64,000 bases of DNA, from NCBI GenBank assembly GCA_016932165.1, contig JAFGDK010000074.1, positions 1 through 64,000 on the forward strand, written 5' to 3'. Made by a program: the position numbers and the translations under genes. This document shows, one piece after another, positions 21,181-30,876 of this stretch; position 1 is the stretch's first letter; each line of letters begins with the position of its first letter. The notes beneath the pieces are model-generated. The model ran no database searches and was not told where the DNA came from. It saw only the letters and a program-made list of their open reading frames with translations. This DNA is from Anaerolineales bacterium (GTDB taxonomy: Bacteria > Chloroflexota > Anaerolineae > Anaerolineales > UBA11579).

Positions 21181-21972
21181 TTACAGCGTACCCTTATACA
21201 TCCCGCCGTCCAGGCTGAGCATCACACCGGTGATGTAGGCAGCCGCAGGTGAGACGATGAACACCGCCGCGTTGGCAAATTCCTCCGGGGTGGCCATCCT
21301 GCCCAGCGGGGAGTCGGCCATTTGTTTGGCGATTTCTTCCTCAATGGTGGTGCCGGCGGCTTCCGCCCTCGGTGCCATCAGTTCCCGGACGCGCTCGGTC
21401 TCCGTCCAGCCTGGCAAAATCGAGTTGAAGCGGATTGCATCAGCACCGAGTTCCAGCGCTAGGGTCTTGGTCAGGCCGATAGTGGCCAGCCGGATGCTGT
21501 TGGAGAGTACCAGATTGGGGATCGGCTGTTTGACTGAATAGGAGGTGATCGTGAGTACGCTGGCAGCCTTGGATTTGCGCAGGTAGGGCAGGGCTGCCCG
21601 GATCATCCGCACGTGGCTCATGAATGAGAGGTCTACGGCTTTCTCCCAGGCGGCCTCATCGATACTCTCAAATGCACCGGGTGGCGGACCGCCGGCATTG
21701 GTGACGAGGATATCTACGCCGCCTAACCGATCTGCTGCCGCTGAGACCATTTTCTGCGGAAAATAAGGGTCGGTCAGGTCACCGGCGAAGGGGTAGATCT
21801 GCTGTCTGGTTTCGCTGGCCAGCCTTTCCGCCGCGGACTTGATCTTTTCTTCGTTCCGGCTGTTGATGGCCACATCTACACCTTCCTGGGCCAGCCCGCG
21901 GGCAACAGCATATCCCAACCCCTTGCTGGCTCCGCAGACAATGGCCTTTTTCTTGTTTAATCCGAGATCCAT
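21181..21972 (-). CDS. SDR family oxidoreductase
   Basis: AIVCGASKGLGYAVARGLAQEG, NAGGPPPG, C-terminal ITGVMLSLDGGMYKGTL. Confidence 0.92.
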   Translation of the reverse strand: MDLGLNKKKAIVCGASKGLGYAVARGLAQEGVDVAINSRNEEKIKSAAERLASETRQQIYPFAGDLTDPYFPQKMVSAAADRLGGVDILVTNAGGPPPGAFESIDEAAWEKAVDLSFMSHVRMIRAALPYLRKSKAASVLTITSYSVKQPIPNLVLSNSIRLATIGLTKTLALELGADAIRFNSILPGWTETERVRELMAPRAEAAGTTIEEEIAKQMADSPLGRMATPEEFANAAVFIVSPAAAYITGVMLSLDGGMYKGTL

Positions 21973-21985
21973 TTATTCCTCCTTT

Positions 21986-22270
21986 TCAGACCAGCTCGAT
22001 TTGCACATCTTCTACTTCAACGTCACGCCATTCCTGATCCACCCAGTTGGCGGCTTTCTGGAGTATGCTGCGGGTGTGGTTTGGGTCATTGCTGACCAGG
22101 GTGCAGCCGATCACAGCCCGGCCCCAGATATCCTGGTCATCCACCTCTGCTGTAGAAAGGTTATAGTTCTTGTGCAGACGTGCTAGCAAGGGCTTGAGGC
22201 GGCCGCGTTTCTCTTTCAGCGAGTTGCATCCGGGGATACGCAGGATCAATACCAGAACGCCAATAGACAT
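21986..22270 (-). CDS. DUF503 family protein
   Basis: LVLILRIPGCNSLKEKRGRLKPLLARLHKNYNLSTAEV. Confidence 0.9.
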   Translation of the reverse strand: MSIGVLVLILRIPGCNSLKEKRGRLKPLLARLHKNYNLSTAEVDDQDIWGRAVIGCTLVSNDPNHTRSILQKAANWVDQEWRDVEVEDVQIELV

Positions 22271-22429
22271 AGTTGAAGCCCTACCTGGTAAAAATGTGTT
22301 GGGTAGACGACGGTTATTATTTTATCAAAAACTGCAACCGGTGAGAGAATTGTGGGTTTTTGCTTGTAAACAGATTTGTCACTTAAAAGCAATTAAAAAA
22401 TCTTGTGGAGAGTATTGTATAATCCAGAT

Positions 22430-23119
22430 ATGAACAAGAAAAATTCGATTGAAAATGCAGGCGGACCCAGGTGGGGAATCATTGCGCTGATTGCCATCGT
22501 GGTCATCGTGGCGTTGGCAAGTTTGGCAGTGGTGAACAGGGTGAACAAGGTCACTGGCGAGCTGCTTTCGCCGGTACAGTCTTTGGGCACGCAAGCAGCA
22601 AAGGTGCTCAATCCCACACCGACGGTGATCCCAGACCCAGTGACGATCATTCACAATATCCAGGCATTGGCGCGCCTTGAAACCATCCAATACACTATGG
22701 AAAAGGTCATCACTGCCGAAAGCGGTCATGCTGAAGCGTTGGAATTTTTGTTTGGGGATAAACTGTTGCTGATTGCTTATGGGGAAGTGATCGCCGGGAT
22801 CGACATGTCCAAGGTAGAGGTGGAGGATCTGGTGCTGAAGAATGGCGTTCTTTACGCCACCTTGCCATCCGCGGAAATCTTTGTTGCCGAATTAGACAAC
22901 GAAAAAACCAATGTCTATGATCGGGATACCGGCTTATTTTCTCAAGGCAACATAGACCTTGAAACAATTGCCCGGCAGGCAGCTGAAGACGCGATCCTGG
23001 AAGCTGCACTGGATGATGGTATCCTAGTACAGGCCGAGATCAACGCTGAACATTATCTCAGCCGTTTGTTCAAGGCGCTTGGCTATCCAGATGTGGTTTT
23101 TGAGTTTGCTGACGAGTAG
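22430..23119 (+). CDS. DUF4230-like membrane-anchored protein
   Basis: N-terminal TM then VTIIHNIQALARLETIQYTMEKVITAESG; start ATG downstream of ORF-track start. Confidence 0.75.
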   Translation: MNKKNSIENAGGPRWGIIALIAIVVIVALASLAVVNRVNKVTGELLSPVQSLGTQAAKVLNPTPTVIPDPVTIIHNIQALARLETIQYTMEKVITAESGHAEALEFLFGDKLLLIAYGEVIAGIDMSKVEVEDLVLKNGVLYATLPSAEIFVAELDNEKTNVYDRDTGLFSQGNIDLETIARQAAEDAILEAALDDGILVQAEINAEHYLSRLFKALGYPDVVFEFADE

Positions 23120-23146
23120 GTCTCTCTTGAGACTAGCATCGAAATA

Positions 23147-23183
23147 AAAGACATCAGCCTCTTCAGAGGAGGCTGATGTCTTT
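23147..23183. terminator. Bidirectional intrinsic terminator between convergent genes
   Basis: AAAGACATCAGCCTC/GAGGCTGATGTCTTT. Confidence 0.8.
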
Positions 23184-23204
23184 GTGGGGGAGGGAAGGCA
23201 GGAA

Positions 23205-24320
23205 TTACTCCTCACCGGGAAAGCGCTTTACACCGGTAATGGATCTGGCAATCAGCTTGCCATTCTCATCTTCCAGGTAGAGTACCAAAATGCGCATATC
23301 TTTTTCCAGGTCATCCAGGTCGTTGACATTCCAGCCGTTGATGCGGGTGTTTTCGTCAATGGTGAAGTGCATCACCTGCCCGTTGGCATCCAGGGTGAGT
23401 TGATTGGCGTTGATCGATTTGATGATCCCGTTGGTGCGCTTCAATCGAAGGACGGGTTCATCGGCAACCAGTACAGCCTTGGCTTCATTTGCTTCTGTTT
23501 CTCTTGGGTGTACCACGATCAGCACCATGCCGATTGCCAAATCCCCAGTCCCATCAACCTCACCCGCCCGGTCTTTGAAGATGGTATTCTCCGTCAACAA
23601 GAAGGTGTGGGTCAGACCGCGACGGTCTGTGATGGTGATCTTATCGCCAGCGATCTCGGCAAGCCTGCCGCTGGTCTGGGCAAATTCACGGGGTTGGATT
23701 TTTTGGGTGACCACAGCTTTGACCAGTAAATCGCCGTTTTCCTGTTTCAGCGCAATCACGCCGACTCTGTCACCTTTTTCAAGATCTTCCAGGGTTTCTA
23801 TTCCGTCAGCATAGCGGGTGTGTTCATCGACAGTGAAGGTTAGCTTCTCCCCATTGCGGGTTTCAATTTTAAAGAAGCCCCCACCAGTGGTCACCATGCT
23901 GACCTCTCCTGATACCCGAAGCAATTTTAGGCGGTTGGGATCGAAATCCTCAGGCAGGAGTACCACCAGACGGGCGCTGAAACCGCCCCAACTGTCTTCG
24001 TGGTTATACACCCCCACATACATCCCGATTTCCAGATCGCTAAACGATGCTTCTCCGGGTTGCTCACCGTTTCGGGTTCTATAAACGGTCTCATCCGTCA
24101 CGGTGAGGATGTGCAGTTCTCCGTTCAAGGCTTCTACCGTGAACTCACCCGCACCAATTTCGAGAATCTGTCCGATCAGCATCCGGTGATTGGGGTCGAG
24201 ATCCTCTCCGCTTTTGCCGGATGAACGGGCTTTGGCAGAGGCTGCGCCAGTGACCAGCCCAGCTGCCAGCAGTGCAATAACAATCGGAAAACTTATCTTT
24301 TTTAACATGGTTTTCTCCAA
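23205..24320 (-). CDS. Secreted DUF5666-like repeat protein
   Basis: Signal peptide then repeated small beta segments (GQILEIGAGEFTVEALNGELHILTVTDETVYR; GRLAEIAGDKITITDRRGLTHTFLLTENTIFKDR). Confidence 0.65.
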   Translation of the reverse strand: MEKTMLKKISFPIVIALLAAGLVTGAASAKARSSGKSGEDLDPNHRMLIGQILEIGAGEFTVEALNGELHILTVTDETVYRTRNGEQPGEASFSDLEIGMYVGVYNHEDSWGGFSARLVVLLPEDFDPNRLKLLRVSGEVSMVTTGGGFFKIETRNGEKLTFTVDEHTRYADGIETLEDLEKGDRVGVIALKQENGDLLVKAVVTQKIQPREFAQTSGRLAEIAGDKITITDRRGLTHTFLLTENTIFKDRAGEVDGTGDLAIGMVLIVVHPRETEANEAKAVLVADEPVLRLKRTNGIIKSINANQLTLDANGQVMHFTIDENTRINGWNVNDLDDLEKDMRILVLYLEDENGKLIARSITGVKRFPGEE

Positions 24321-24525
24321 TTTCCTTTGAATGGGTTGTCTTGATGACTGCCTCCAGTTTAAATCCTGGAGGAAAAATGCTTGTCAAAGGGTTGTAAAAA
24401 GGGCGTAAAAACGTGCAGAGGTTTGCAGGCAGCATGCCACGGGCAGTAACTTGTATTGGTGCATGGTAGATCAGATTTAAACCACATAAAGTGTATAGGA
24501 TTTTATGGACACACCTAATTTTTGT

Positions 24526-24555
24526 TTGACAAGCTCCCCTCCGCAAGGGTATAAT
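24526..24555 (+). promoter_or_regulatory. Strong sigma70-type promoter: TTGACA-18 nt-TATAAT
   Basis: Perfect consensus hexamers, 18 nt spacer. Confidence 0.85.
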
Positions 24556-24560
24556 TAGGC

Positions 24561-24708
24561 TTGCAGTGAGACAGATTTGCCTTATATGCAAATCTGGTGG
24601 TCCGCGGCGCATAACTGTAAAAGGATTGCATATCGAACAGAAATAGCTTCGAACACCCATTCTTTTCGTTCTTACGCTCGGCTTGTGTCTCACAGCCGAT
24701 TTTTTTTT
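24561..24708 (+). ncRNA. Candidate structured RNA/attenuator leader upstream of infA, ending in an intrinsic terminator
   Basis: Own promoter; hairpin AGATTTGC/GCAAATCT; GTGAGACA (24566-24573) complementary to TGTCTCAC (24686-24693), which overlaps terminator hairpin CGGCTTGTG-TCT-CACAGCCG (24679-24698) plus T9. Confidence 0.6.
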
Positions 24709-24729
24709 GACCAGATTTTAGGAGATTGT

Positions 24730-24978
24730 ATGGCGAAAGATGATGACAAGATCAAAGTAGAGGGGACTGTGATAGAAGCTCTGCCGGGCACACAGTTCAA
24801 GGTACGCCTGGATAATGGGCATGAGGTGCTAGCCTATTTATCTGGCAAAATGCGGCGTTACTACATCCGCATTCTGCTGGGAGACCGGGTGGCCATGGAA
24901 ATGTCCCCTTATGATCTTAGCCGCGGCAGGATCACATATCGCTACAATAAGAAGCGAGTTCCCAAGAATCCTGCATGA
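24730..24978 (+). CDS. infA: Translation initiation factor IF-1
   Basis: [73 protein letters not shown]. Confidence 0.98.
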   Translation: MAKDDDKIKVEGTVIEALPGTQFKVRLDNGHEVLAYLSGKMRRYYIRILLGDRVAMEMSPYDLSRGRITYRYNKKRVPKNPA

Positions 24979-24990
24979 CTAATCGTTAAC

Positions 24991-25026
24991 AAAAGCACAC
25001 TTCTCTGATTTGAGAAGCGTGTTTTT
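24991..25026 (+). terminator. Intrinsic terminator after infA
   Basis: AAAAGCACACTTCTC...GAGAAGCGTGTTTTTT. Confidence 0.8.
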
Positions 25027-25075
25027 TGGTGGACAGGGAACCGGTTTGGTTTGATAGCCGAATCTTATTCCTGTT

Positions 25076-25804
25076 TTATCCATTTTTCAGGGGACGTTTG
25101 GCAGGAATCCCTACTCGACGGGGGTATGTGGATGGAGTAAGGGCTGATTTTTCAATCACCAACAGGTAGCGTTTATCTCTTGCTTTTGGAAGTTGAACCT
25201 CAACAGGAGGCAAGCTTTTGCCTCCGAGGAGCGCAATGGCCTCTTTTGCCTGTGCAAGCTCTTGGATTGCAGTCTCTCCTTTCTGGGCAAGCATGATCCC
25301 CCCGACCTTGACCAAAGGCAGCAAATATTCCACCAATACCGGCAGGTTGGCAACAGCCCGCGCCAGGGCAAGATCATATTGCTCGCGGTGCTCGGGCATC
25401 TGGCCGAGGGTTTCTGCCCGTTCAGTAAGTACTGCCACCTGATCCAGGTCTAATTCTTGCACAACCAGGGATAAAAATGCGGTCTTTTTAGCTACCGAGT
25501 CAGCCAGAATGAGATTCATCTCAGGGTAGAGCAGTTTCAGCGGCAGACCGGGAAAGCCGCCGCCTGTACCGATATCGATCACTCTAGTTTTAGGCCGGTT
25601 TGATAGTACTAAGTGGCAGCTCAGTGAATCCAGAAAATGCTTGATGCGCACTTCATCAGGGTCATTGATGCTGGTCAGGTTGATTTTTTGATTCCACTCA
25701 GCTAACAGGTCGGCATAGCGGTGTGCGCTGGCCAGTTGGGCGATATTCAGGGAATCGCCGGTCAAATCCTCAAATTCCTGTGAAAGGAGGTCAAAGTTTT
25801 TCAT
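25076..25804 (-). CDS. rsmG: 16S rRNA (guanine(527)-N(7))-methyltransferase RsmG
   Basis: NLTSINDPDEVRIKHFLDSL, VIDIGTGGGFPGLPLKLLYPEM, ARAVANLPVLVEYLLPLVKVGG; start at MKNFDLL. Confidence 0.95.
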   Translation of the reverse strand: MKNFDLLSQEFEDLTGDSLNIAQLASAHRYADLLAEWNQKINLTSINDPDEVRIKHFLDSLSCHLVLSNRPKTRVIDIGTGGGFPGLPLKLLYPEMNLILADSVAKKTAFLSLVVQELDLDQVAVLTERAETLGQMPEHREQYDLALARAVANLPVLVEYLLPLVKVGGIMLAQKGETAIQELAQAKEAIALLGGKSLPPVEVQLPKARDKRYLLVIEKSALTPSTYPRRVGIPAKRPLKNG

Positions 25805-25902
25805 GATAGGAAAATTATACCGCTTGCCATCAGATTTTTGATTGGCTACAATGAGAAGGATCATGCAAAGCGTATTTTGCTTGAAGGTAGGGAGTATTAG
25901 AT

Positions 25903-27207
25903 TTGTTGAAAAAAACAGCAGCGCTGATCATCCTGATCCTGGGGTTGGCCGGGCTGCCGCATCCTGTCTATGCACAGGGTGACCTGCCAGATTCGGCCTT
26001 CATTGATGATCTGGTTGCTTATGGGCAGACCTATCCACTCTCCTGCGAATCGCGCTCAGCCTCCGACCTGGCAGCTTATTGGGGCATCAGTGCCCCAGAG
26101 ATTCAATTCTTCAACCGGTTGCCAGTCTCCGATAACCCCGAGAAAGGCTTTGTGGGCAGTGTGTTTGGCGCTTGGGGCGGTACACCTCCGAATGCGTATG
26201 GTGTGCATGCCAAGCCGGTGGCCGCGCTGTTGCGTGAATACGGATTGGATGCCGCTGCCCGCCGGGGGATGACCATCGAAGATTTAAAGAATGAAATCGC
26301 CAATGGACGCCCGGTAATCGTCTGGGTGGTGGGGCATGTCTGGCAGGGCACATCAAAGGAGTATCAAGCCAAAGATGGCAGCACCGTGATTGTTGCTCCA
26401 TACGAGCATACCATGATCGCTTACGGCTATGATCCCGGAGGGATTTACCTGGCAGATGCCGGGAATGCAAGCCGCAGGCAGTATGCGTACCGCGTTTTTG
26501 AATCATCCTGGGCAGTTTTGGGCAATATGGCTGTCACTGCTGACGGGGGCAGAGAGGTTGAGGTAGACCACCAGTACTTTACCAGCGGGGATACTTATAC
26601 TGTCCAAAAAGGGGATTATCTATCAGAACTTGCCAGGCAGTGGGGGATGGACTGGAAAGAATTGGCTGATATCAATAATATTGGTTGGCCGTATACCATC
26701 TATCCAGGCCAGGTATTGGTTACAAATTGGGATGCCAACCTGCAGGCTCCGGCAGAAACATCCCAACCAACCAAGACGCCAAAAGAGACAATCGTACCTG
26801 AACCAACACCCACACCTGGGGAGGACCCGCCGGTGGCTGCCAAAGCGGATCAAGAAGGTGGGATCATTCCGCCCCCTGAGAATTACACCGTTCAAAAGGG
26901 CGAACATCTGATGCAAATTGCCCGAAATCTCAACCTCAACTGGCAGGCGATTGCCGAAATGAACCATCTGCTGCCGCCTTACCAGCTGTACCCCGGTCTC
27001 GTGCTGACTTTACCAGGTCCCGGCAGTGCCCTGGACGAGAGCGAATCCGGCCAGCCTTTCACCGGGGAAACCTATGTGGTTCAAAAAGGGGAATATCTAT
27101 ACAGAATTGGCAAGAAGATAGGGATTAACTGGCGTTTGCTGGCTGACTTTAATGGGATCCATTCGCCATATATTGTCTATCCCAATCAGGTGCTGCGAAT
27201 TCCGTAG
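25903..27207 (+). CDS. Secreted C39-like peptidase domain with three LysM repeats
   Basis: Signal peptide; YPLSCESRSASDLAAYWG Cys motif; GRPVIVWVVGHVW; three YTVQKG..L..IA... LysM repeats. Confidence 0.85.
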   Translation: MLKKTAALIILILGLAGLPHPVYAQGDLPDSAFIDDLVAYGQTYPLSCESRSASDLAAYWGISAPEIQFFNRLPVSDNPEKGFVGSVFGAWGGTPPNAYGVHAKPVAALLREYGLDAAARRGMTIEDLKNEIANGRPVIVWVVGHVWQGTSKEYQAKDGSTVIVAPYEHTMIAYGYDPGGIYLADAGNASRRQYAYRVFESSWAVLGNMAVTADGGREVEVDHQYFTSGDTYTVQKGDYLSELARQWGMDWKELADINNIGWPYTIYPGQVLVTNWDANLQAPAETSQPTKTPKETIVPEPTPTPGEDPPVAAKADQEGGIIPPPENYTVQKGEHLMQIARNLNLNWQAIAEMNHLLPPYQLYPGLVLTLPGPGSALDESESGQPFTGETYVVQKGEYLYRIGKKIGINWRLLADFNGIHSPYIVYPNQVLRIP

Positions 27208-27225
27208 AAGAAAAATGTTATCTCT

Positions 27226-28428
27226 TCAGGATATCTGATCCAACACCCCGCTATCAATTTTCCATTTGCGCCAGTTCGAGATGCGGCTAGAATCAAATAG
27301 CTGTAGATCAGTGGTGGTCAGCAGGGCTTGTTTGTGCGCTGAGACGCGTTGGACCAGATCAGACCGGCGGGTTTCATCCAATTCGGCCAGTACCTCATCC
27401 AGCAGCAATACGGGAGAGGAGCCAGTTTTCATCCTCATCCAGGCCATCTCTGCCAGTTTCATGGTCATCATCGTGGTGCGCACCTGTCCGCGGGAACCGA
27501 AAGTTCCCAGGTCGATGCCATTACTCAGGAAGCGCAACTCGTCACGGTGAGGCCCGATGGTTGTTACCCCGCGGGCTATCTCCTGGCGGCGTTTTTCACG
27601 AAGTGCGGCGAGCAAACCCTGCTCAATCTGGGCGCGGGTAAACCCTGTGCGGTCTGGCGGGGTGTAGATCAGCGCGGGCTGCGCCGGGGATTGGCCGGTT
27701 GGATCGAAGGCGGGCTGGTAGTCCAGATGAAGGATTTCGCTTCCACTGGTGATATCATGATGGATCGTGCGGGCTGTCAGGTCCAGTTCGTTAATTGCGT
27801 GGATCCGTTGGAAGATGATCTCTGCACCGCGTTTGGCCAGTCGTTCATCCCAAAAGGTAAGCTGGTCTGGGTCTCCACCGTTTTCGTTGAGCTGTTTCAG
27901 CAGGGCGTTACGCTGGGAGACCACCTTGTTATATTCAATCAGAGTAATTGCCGCGTTTGGCACCACCTGGCTGATCGCCAGATCAAGATAGCGGCGGCGT
28001 TCTTCAGGCGGGCCTTCTACCACGCGCATCATCTGTGGCAGGAAAAGCACCGCATTGAACTGCCCAATTGCTTCCCGGACTGGTTTTTTTACCCCATCCA
28101 CCAGAACTTCTTTTCGTGCTCTTGAAACACCGTTTTGGGTATGTTCCTGGATGATGCGGATTTCAATTTTGTGCGCATGCCCCTGTTTACGGAATTCCCC
28201 CACAATCCGGGCGACTGCCAGCTTTTCCCGGGCGTGGATCAGGTTGATCAACTGCCTGTCGCTGCTGGCATGGTAGGTGGACATGGTTGCCAGGAAGAAG
28301 ATGGCTTCCAGCAGGCTGGTTTTGCCCTGTGCGTTTTTGCCAAGAATCAGGGTGGTGCCTTCTGGCACATCAATATCCACGCGGGCAAGGTTGCGGAAGT
28401 TTGTCAGCGAAATGCGGGTGAGCTGCAT
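27226..28428 (-). CDS. recF: DNA replication and repair protein RecF
   Basis: LTNFRNLARVDIDVPEGTTLILGKNAQGKTSLLEAIFFLAT; GPHRDELRFL; GSRGQVRT; LLDEVLAELD. Confidence 0.95.
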   Translation of the reverse strand: MQLTRISLTNFRNLARVDIDVPEGTTLILGKNAQGKTSLLEAIFFLATMSTYHASSDRQLINLIHAREKLAVARIVGEFRKQGHAHKIEIRIIQEHTQNGVSRARKEVLVDGVKKPVREAIGQFNAVLFLPQMMRVVEGPPEERRRYLDLAISQVVPNAAITLIEYNKVVSQRNALLKQLNENGGDPDQLTFWDERLAKRGAEIIFQRIHAINELDLTARTIHHDITSGSEILHLDYQPAFDPTGQSPAQPALIYTPPDRTGFTRAQIEQGLLAALREKRRQEIARGVTTIGPHRDELRFLSNGIDLGTFGSRGQVRTTMMTMKLAEMAWMRMKTGSSPVLLLDEVLAELDETRRSDLVQRVSAHKQALLTTTDLQLFDSSRISNWRKWKIDSGVLDQIS

Positions 28429-28440
28429 TTGAGAAGAATA

Positions 28441-28998
28441 TCAGACGGAGAGGGGCGGTTGGTCAATCTCATCGATTGCTCCGCCGGCCTCAGCCCTTTC
28501 TTGGGCGGCAAGGATTTCTTCAAGCTCGTAGACTTCATCTGTCCGGTCTGTGAATAAAATCCCGTTGGTATGGTCGATCTCATGCTGGAAGATTCGTGCC
28601 AGCCATCCTGAGGCTTTGATCTTGACCACTTTACCATGCCGATCCTGGGCTTTAATAGTCACAGATTCTGCCCGTTCCACGTTGCCAAGCAGATCCGGGA
28701 TCGAAAGACACCCTTCAAATCCAAAGACTGTCTCTTTAGACATTTTACTGATCTCAGGATTGACAAGGGTATAGAGTGTTGGGGGGATTTCTTCATCTTC
28801 TTCATCACCAAACTCAACCACAATCACACGTAAAAGCTGGTCTACCTGTGGTCCGGCCAGCCCGACGCCTGGAGCATCGCGCATGGTTTCAACCATATCA
28901 TCAATTAACTGCTGGAGCTTTGGCCCAAAGTCTGTTACTGGTTTGGCTTTGGTGTGCAGCACCTCATCAGGGACTAAAACAATATCTAACACTACCAT
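28441..28998 (-). CDS. def: Peptide deformylase
   Basis: GVGLAGPQVD, GFEGCLSIPD, FQHEIDHTNGILF. Confidence 0.96.
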   Translation of the reverse strand: MVVLDIVLVPDEVLHTKAKPVTDFGPKLQQLIDDMVETMRDAPGVGLAGPQVDQLLRVIVVEFGDEEDEEIPPTLYTLVNPEISKMSKETVFGFEGCLSIPDLLGNVERAESVTIKAQDRHGKVVKIKASGWLARIFQHEIDHTNGILFTDRTDEVYELEEILAAQERAEAGGAIDEIDQPPLSV

Positions 28999-29037
28999 AT
29001 CGTTATTTTATCGCATTTTCAGTAAGATTGAAATTGG

Positions 29038-30741
29038 TTAGATAGAGTCTTCTTCTTCATCTTCCAGATCGACGAAGAACTCCTGGTCTTCATACAATTC
29101 TGCCTCCGCCTGAATCTCGTGGTAAGCGCGCAGCCAGCGGGAAATATGCGCCCGGTCCTTCTCCATTTCGGTTTCATCCTGTTTGAGTTTGATCTGTTCC
29201 TGGCGGTAATAGATATCCTGCTGCACCTGAGCGGGATTGTGGACATCATAAAAGATCAGGGTTTCGTCTGCCACCACTACCTTCACCATCCCAAAATTCA
29301 GCAGCAGGCGCAATATCCCCTTACGGTTGTGTTCCAAGCTAATGATATTCCTGATCGGTGCTGTCCGGCTGATCTCCTCCCCAAAGGGTTTTTTCTCGCT
29401 GTCGATCAACTTGTCATCTTTGGTGATTTTATAAATATCGTTGTACCAGTCCAGAGAGTGGTAGGCAATCACCATGATGCAGCCGAGGATGCCTAAAAAC
29501 CAAAAGGTGATAAATGATTTTGCCGGGAAGAACATGCCCAAAACGGTGAAGTTGTTGGTCAGGGCGTAAAACAATAATGCAATCAGGCTGATTAACAAGA
29601 GAAGCGAGAACCAGGTTTTAGAGAGTAAAACCCACCAGTGACGGTGATAAGTAATAGTTTTTCCGTCTGGGGAGACCTCTCTTGTACGCAGCAGTTTGAA
29701 TCCGGCGGGCGATTCATCCTCCGGTGATTCGACATAGAATACCGGATCTTCAATGACCTCTCCTGCTTCCAGACCCAGGCCTCGGCGGATGGATTGACGA
29801 AGCCGCTTTTCTTCAATGTTTTCTGTCTTTTTTCGGACGCGCATTAATAATTCTTCAATTTCACCTTTCATCTGCTTGGGGTGATTCACAGTGGTGAGTT
29901 TGAGGCTGCCCGTGCCAGTGAAGGTGCGTACCAGCACATCTCCATAATCCAGAATCCTGCCAAGCTGGGTGGTTTTCACATCTACCGACTGGACCGCGGC
30001 CAAAGGCGCTTCCTGCCGGGCTGCTGCCTGGAAAATGATCTGCTCCAACCAGATGACCCTTTGATTGGTCAGGATAAAGTAATCGTTGCGCCAGTCCAGG
30101 AAGACCCAGATCATCCAGATGAATGCGGGAATTAAAATGATAACGCTGATGATCAGGAAGATTGTCGGGATGGTGACGTTGTAGGAAATGTAAAGGAAAC
30201 CCACCCCCACACCCGCGGTAATCAAAGGTTGAAACATCCGGTCGATCATCCGGATAGGATGCCGCCGGGTGAGGATTTGGACGATTTCGCCAGGATGCAG
30301 CCAGGGGAAGACGGTTTGCCTAGTTTTGCGACGGGTATTCATCAGGGTGGTTATGAATTTATCGACGGACGGGTAAGTATCGAGCATGTGTTCAAAATCC
30401 CCAGCGTGCATGACCAGGAAGGTCGTCTCTTCCAGGGTGGTGATACTGAAAGACCGCGGCCGCCCGGTAATCAGAGATTCCTCACCAAACTTATCGCCAG
30501 CTTCAAAAAAACCATAGTCAAGTTCTTCCTCATTCGCATCAAGCCCCCAAACACGCACACTGCCCTCGTAAATAAAGTAGAAAACACTCCCCGGATCGCC
30601 CTGCTTAAAGAGTACTTTCTCAGCTTCCAACTTGTATTCTTCCAGCCGCTTGGCAATATCGGAGATGAATTCGTCATCAACACCATTGAACATCTGGCGT
30701 TGTTTGAGGAATGCAATCCGGTCTTCTCTCTTGATGGCCAT
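29038..30741 (-). CDS. Cyclic nucleotide-binding domain protein with membrane and bacterial PH-like segments
   Basis: LFKQGDPGSVFYFIYEGSVRVWG...FGEESLITGRPRSFSI cNMP-binding domain; TM pairs; YFILTNQRVIWLEQ bPH-like segment. Confidence 0.75.
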   Translation of the reverse strand: MAIKREDRIAFLKQRQMFNGVDDEFISDIAKRLEEYKLEAEKVLFKQGDPGSVFYFIYEGSVRVWGLDANEEELDYGFFEAGDKFGEESLITGRPRSFSITTLEETTFLVMHAGDFEHMLDTYPSVDKFITTLMNTRRKTRQTVFPWLHPGEIVQILTRRHPIRMIDRMFQPLITAGVGVGFLYISYNVTIPTIFLIISVIILIPAFIWMIWVFLDWRNDYFILTNQRVIWLEQIIFQAAARQEAPLAAVQSVDVKTTQLGRILDYGDVLVRTFTGTGSLKLTTVNHPKQMKGEIEELLMRVRKKTENIEEKRLRQSIRRGLGLEAGEVIEDPVFYVESPEDESPAGFKLLRTREVSPDGKTITYHRHWWVLLSKTWFSLLLLISLIALLFYALTNNFTVLGMFFPAKSFITFWFLGILGCIMVIAYHSLDWYNDIYKITKDDKLIDSEKKPFGEEISRTAPIRNIISLEHNRKGILRLLLNFGMVKVVVADETLIFYDVHNPAQVQQDIYYRQEQIKLKQDETEMEKDRAHISRWLRAYHEIQAEAELYEDQEFFVDLEDEEEDSI

Positions 30742-30876
30742 GGTTCGATTTTAGCATGGTTCATCAATTCGGATGCGGGTTATCAATGGATGAGATATGA
30801 GGGAATCGAGGTCATCAATGTCCAGCTCAAACTGTGCTAAAATCTGAAAAATCTGTTTTGAAAATAGGAGAAACCG

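Noticed and set aside
24596-24607. GGTGGTCCGCGG resembles the T-box GGTGGNACCGCG motif
   Set aside because: Lacks the expected A, leader too short for a specifier stem, and the gene is infA rather than an aminoacyl-tRNA synthetase or amino acid gene; likely coincidence
25903-27207. LysM triplet as a DNA-level tandem repeat of interest
   Set aside because: Ordinary protein-domain repetition with diverged nucleotide sequence
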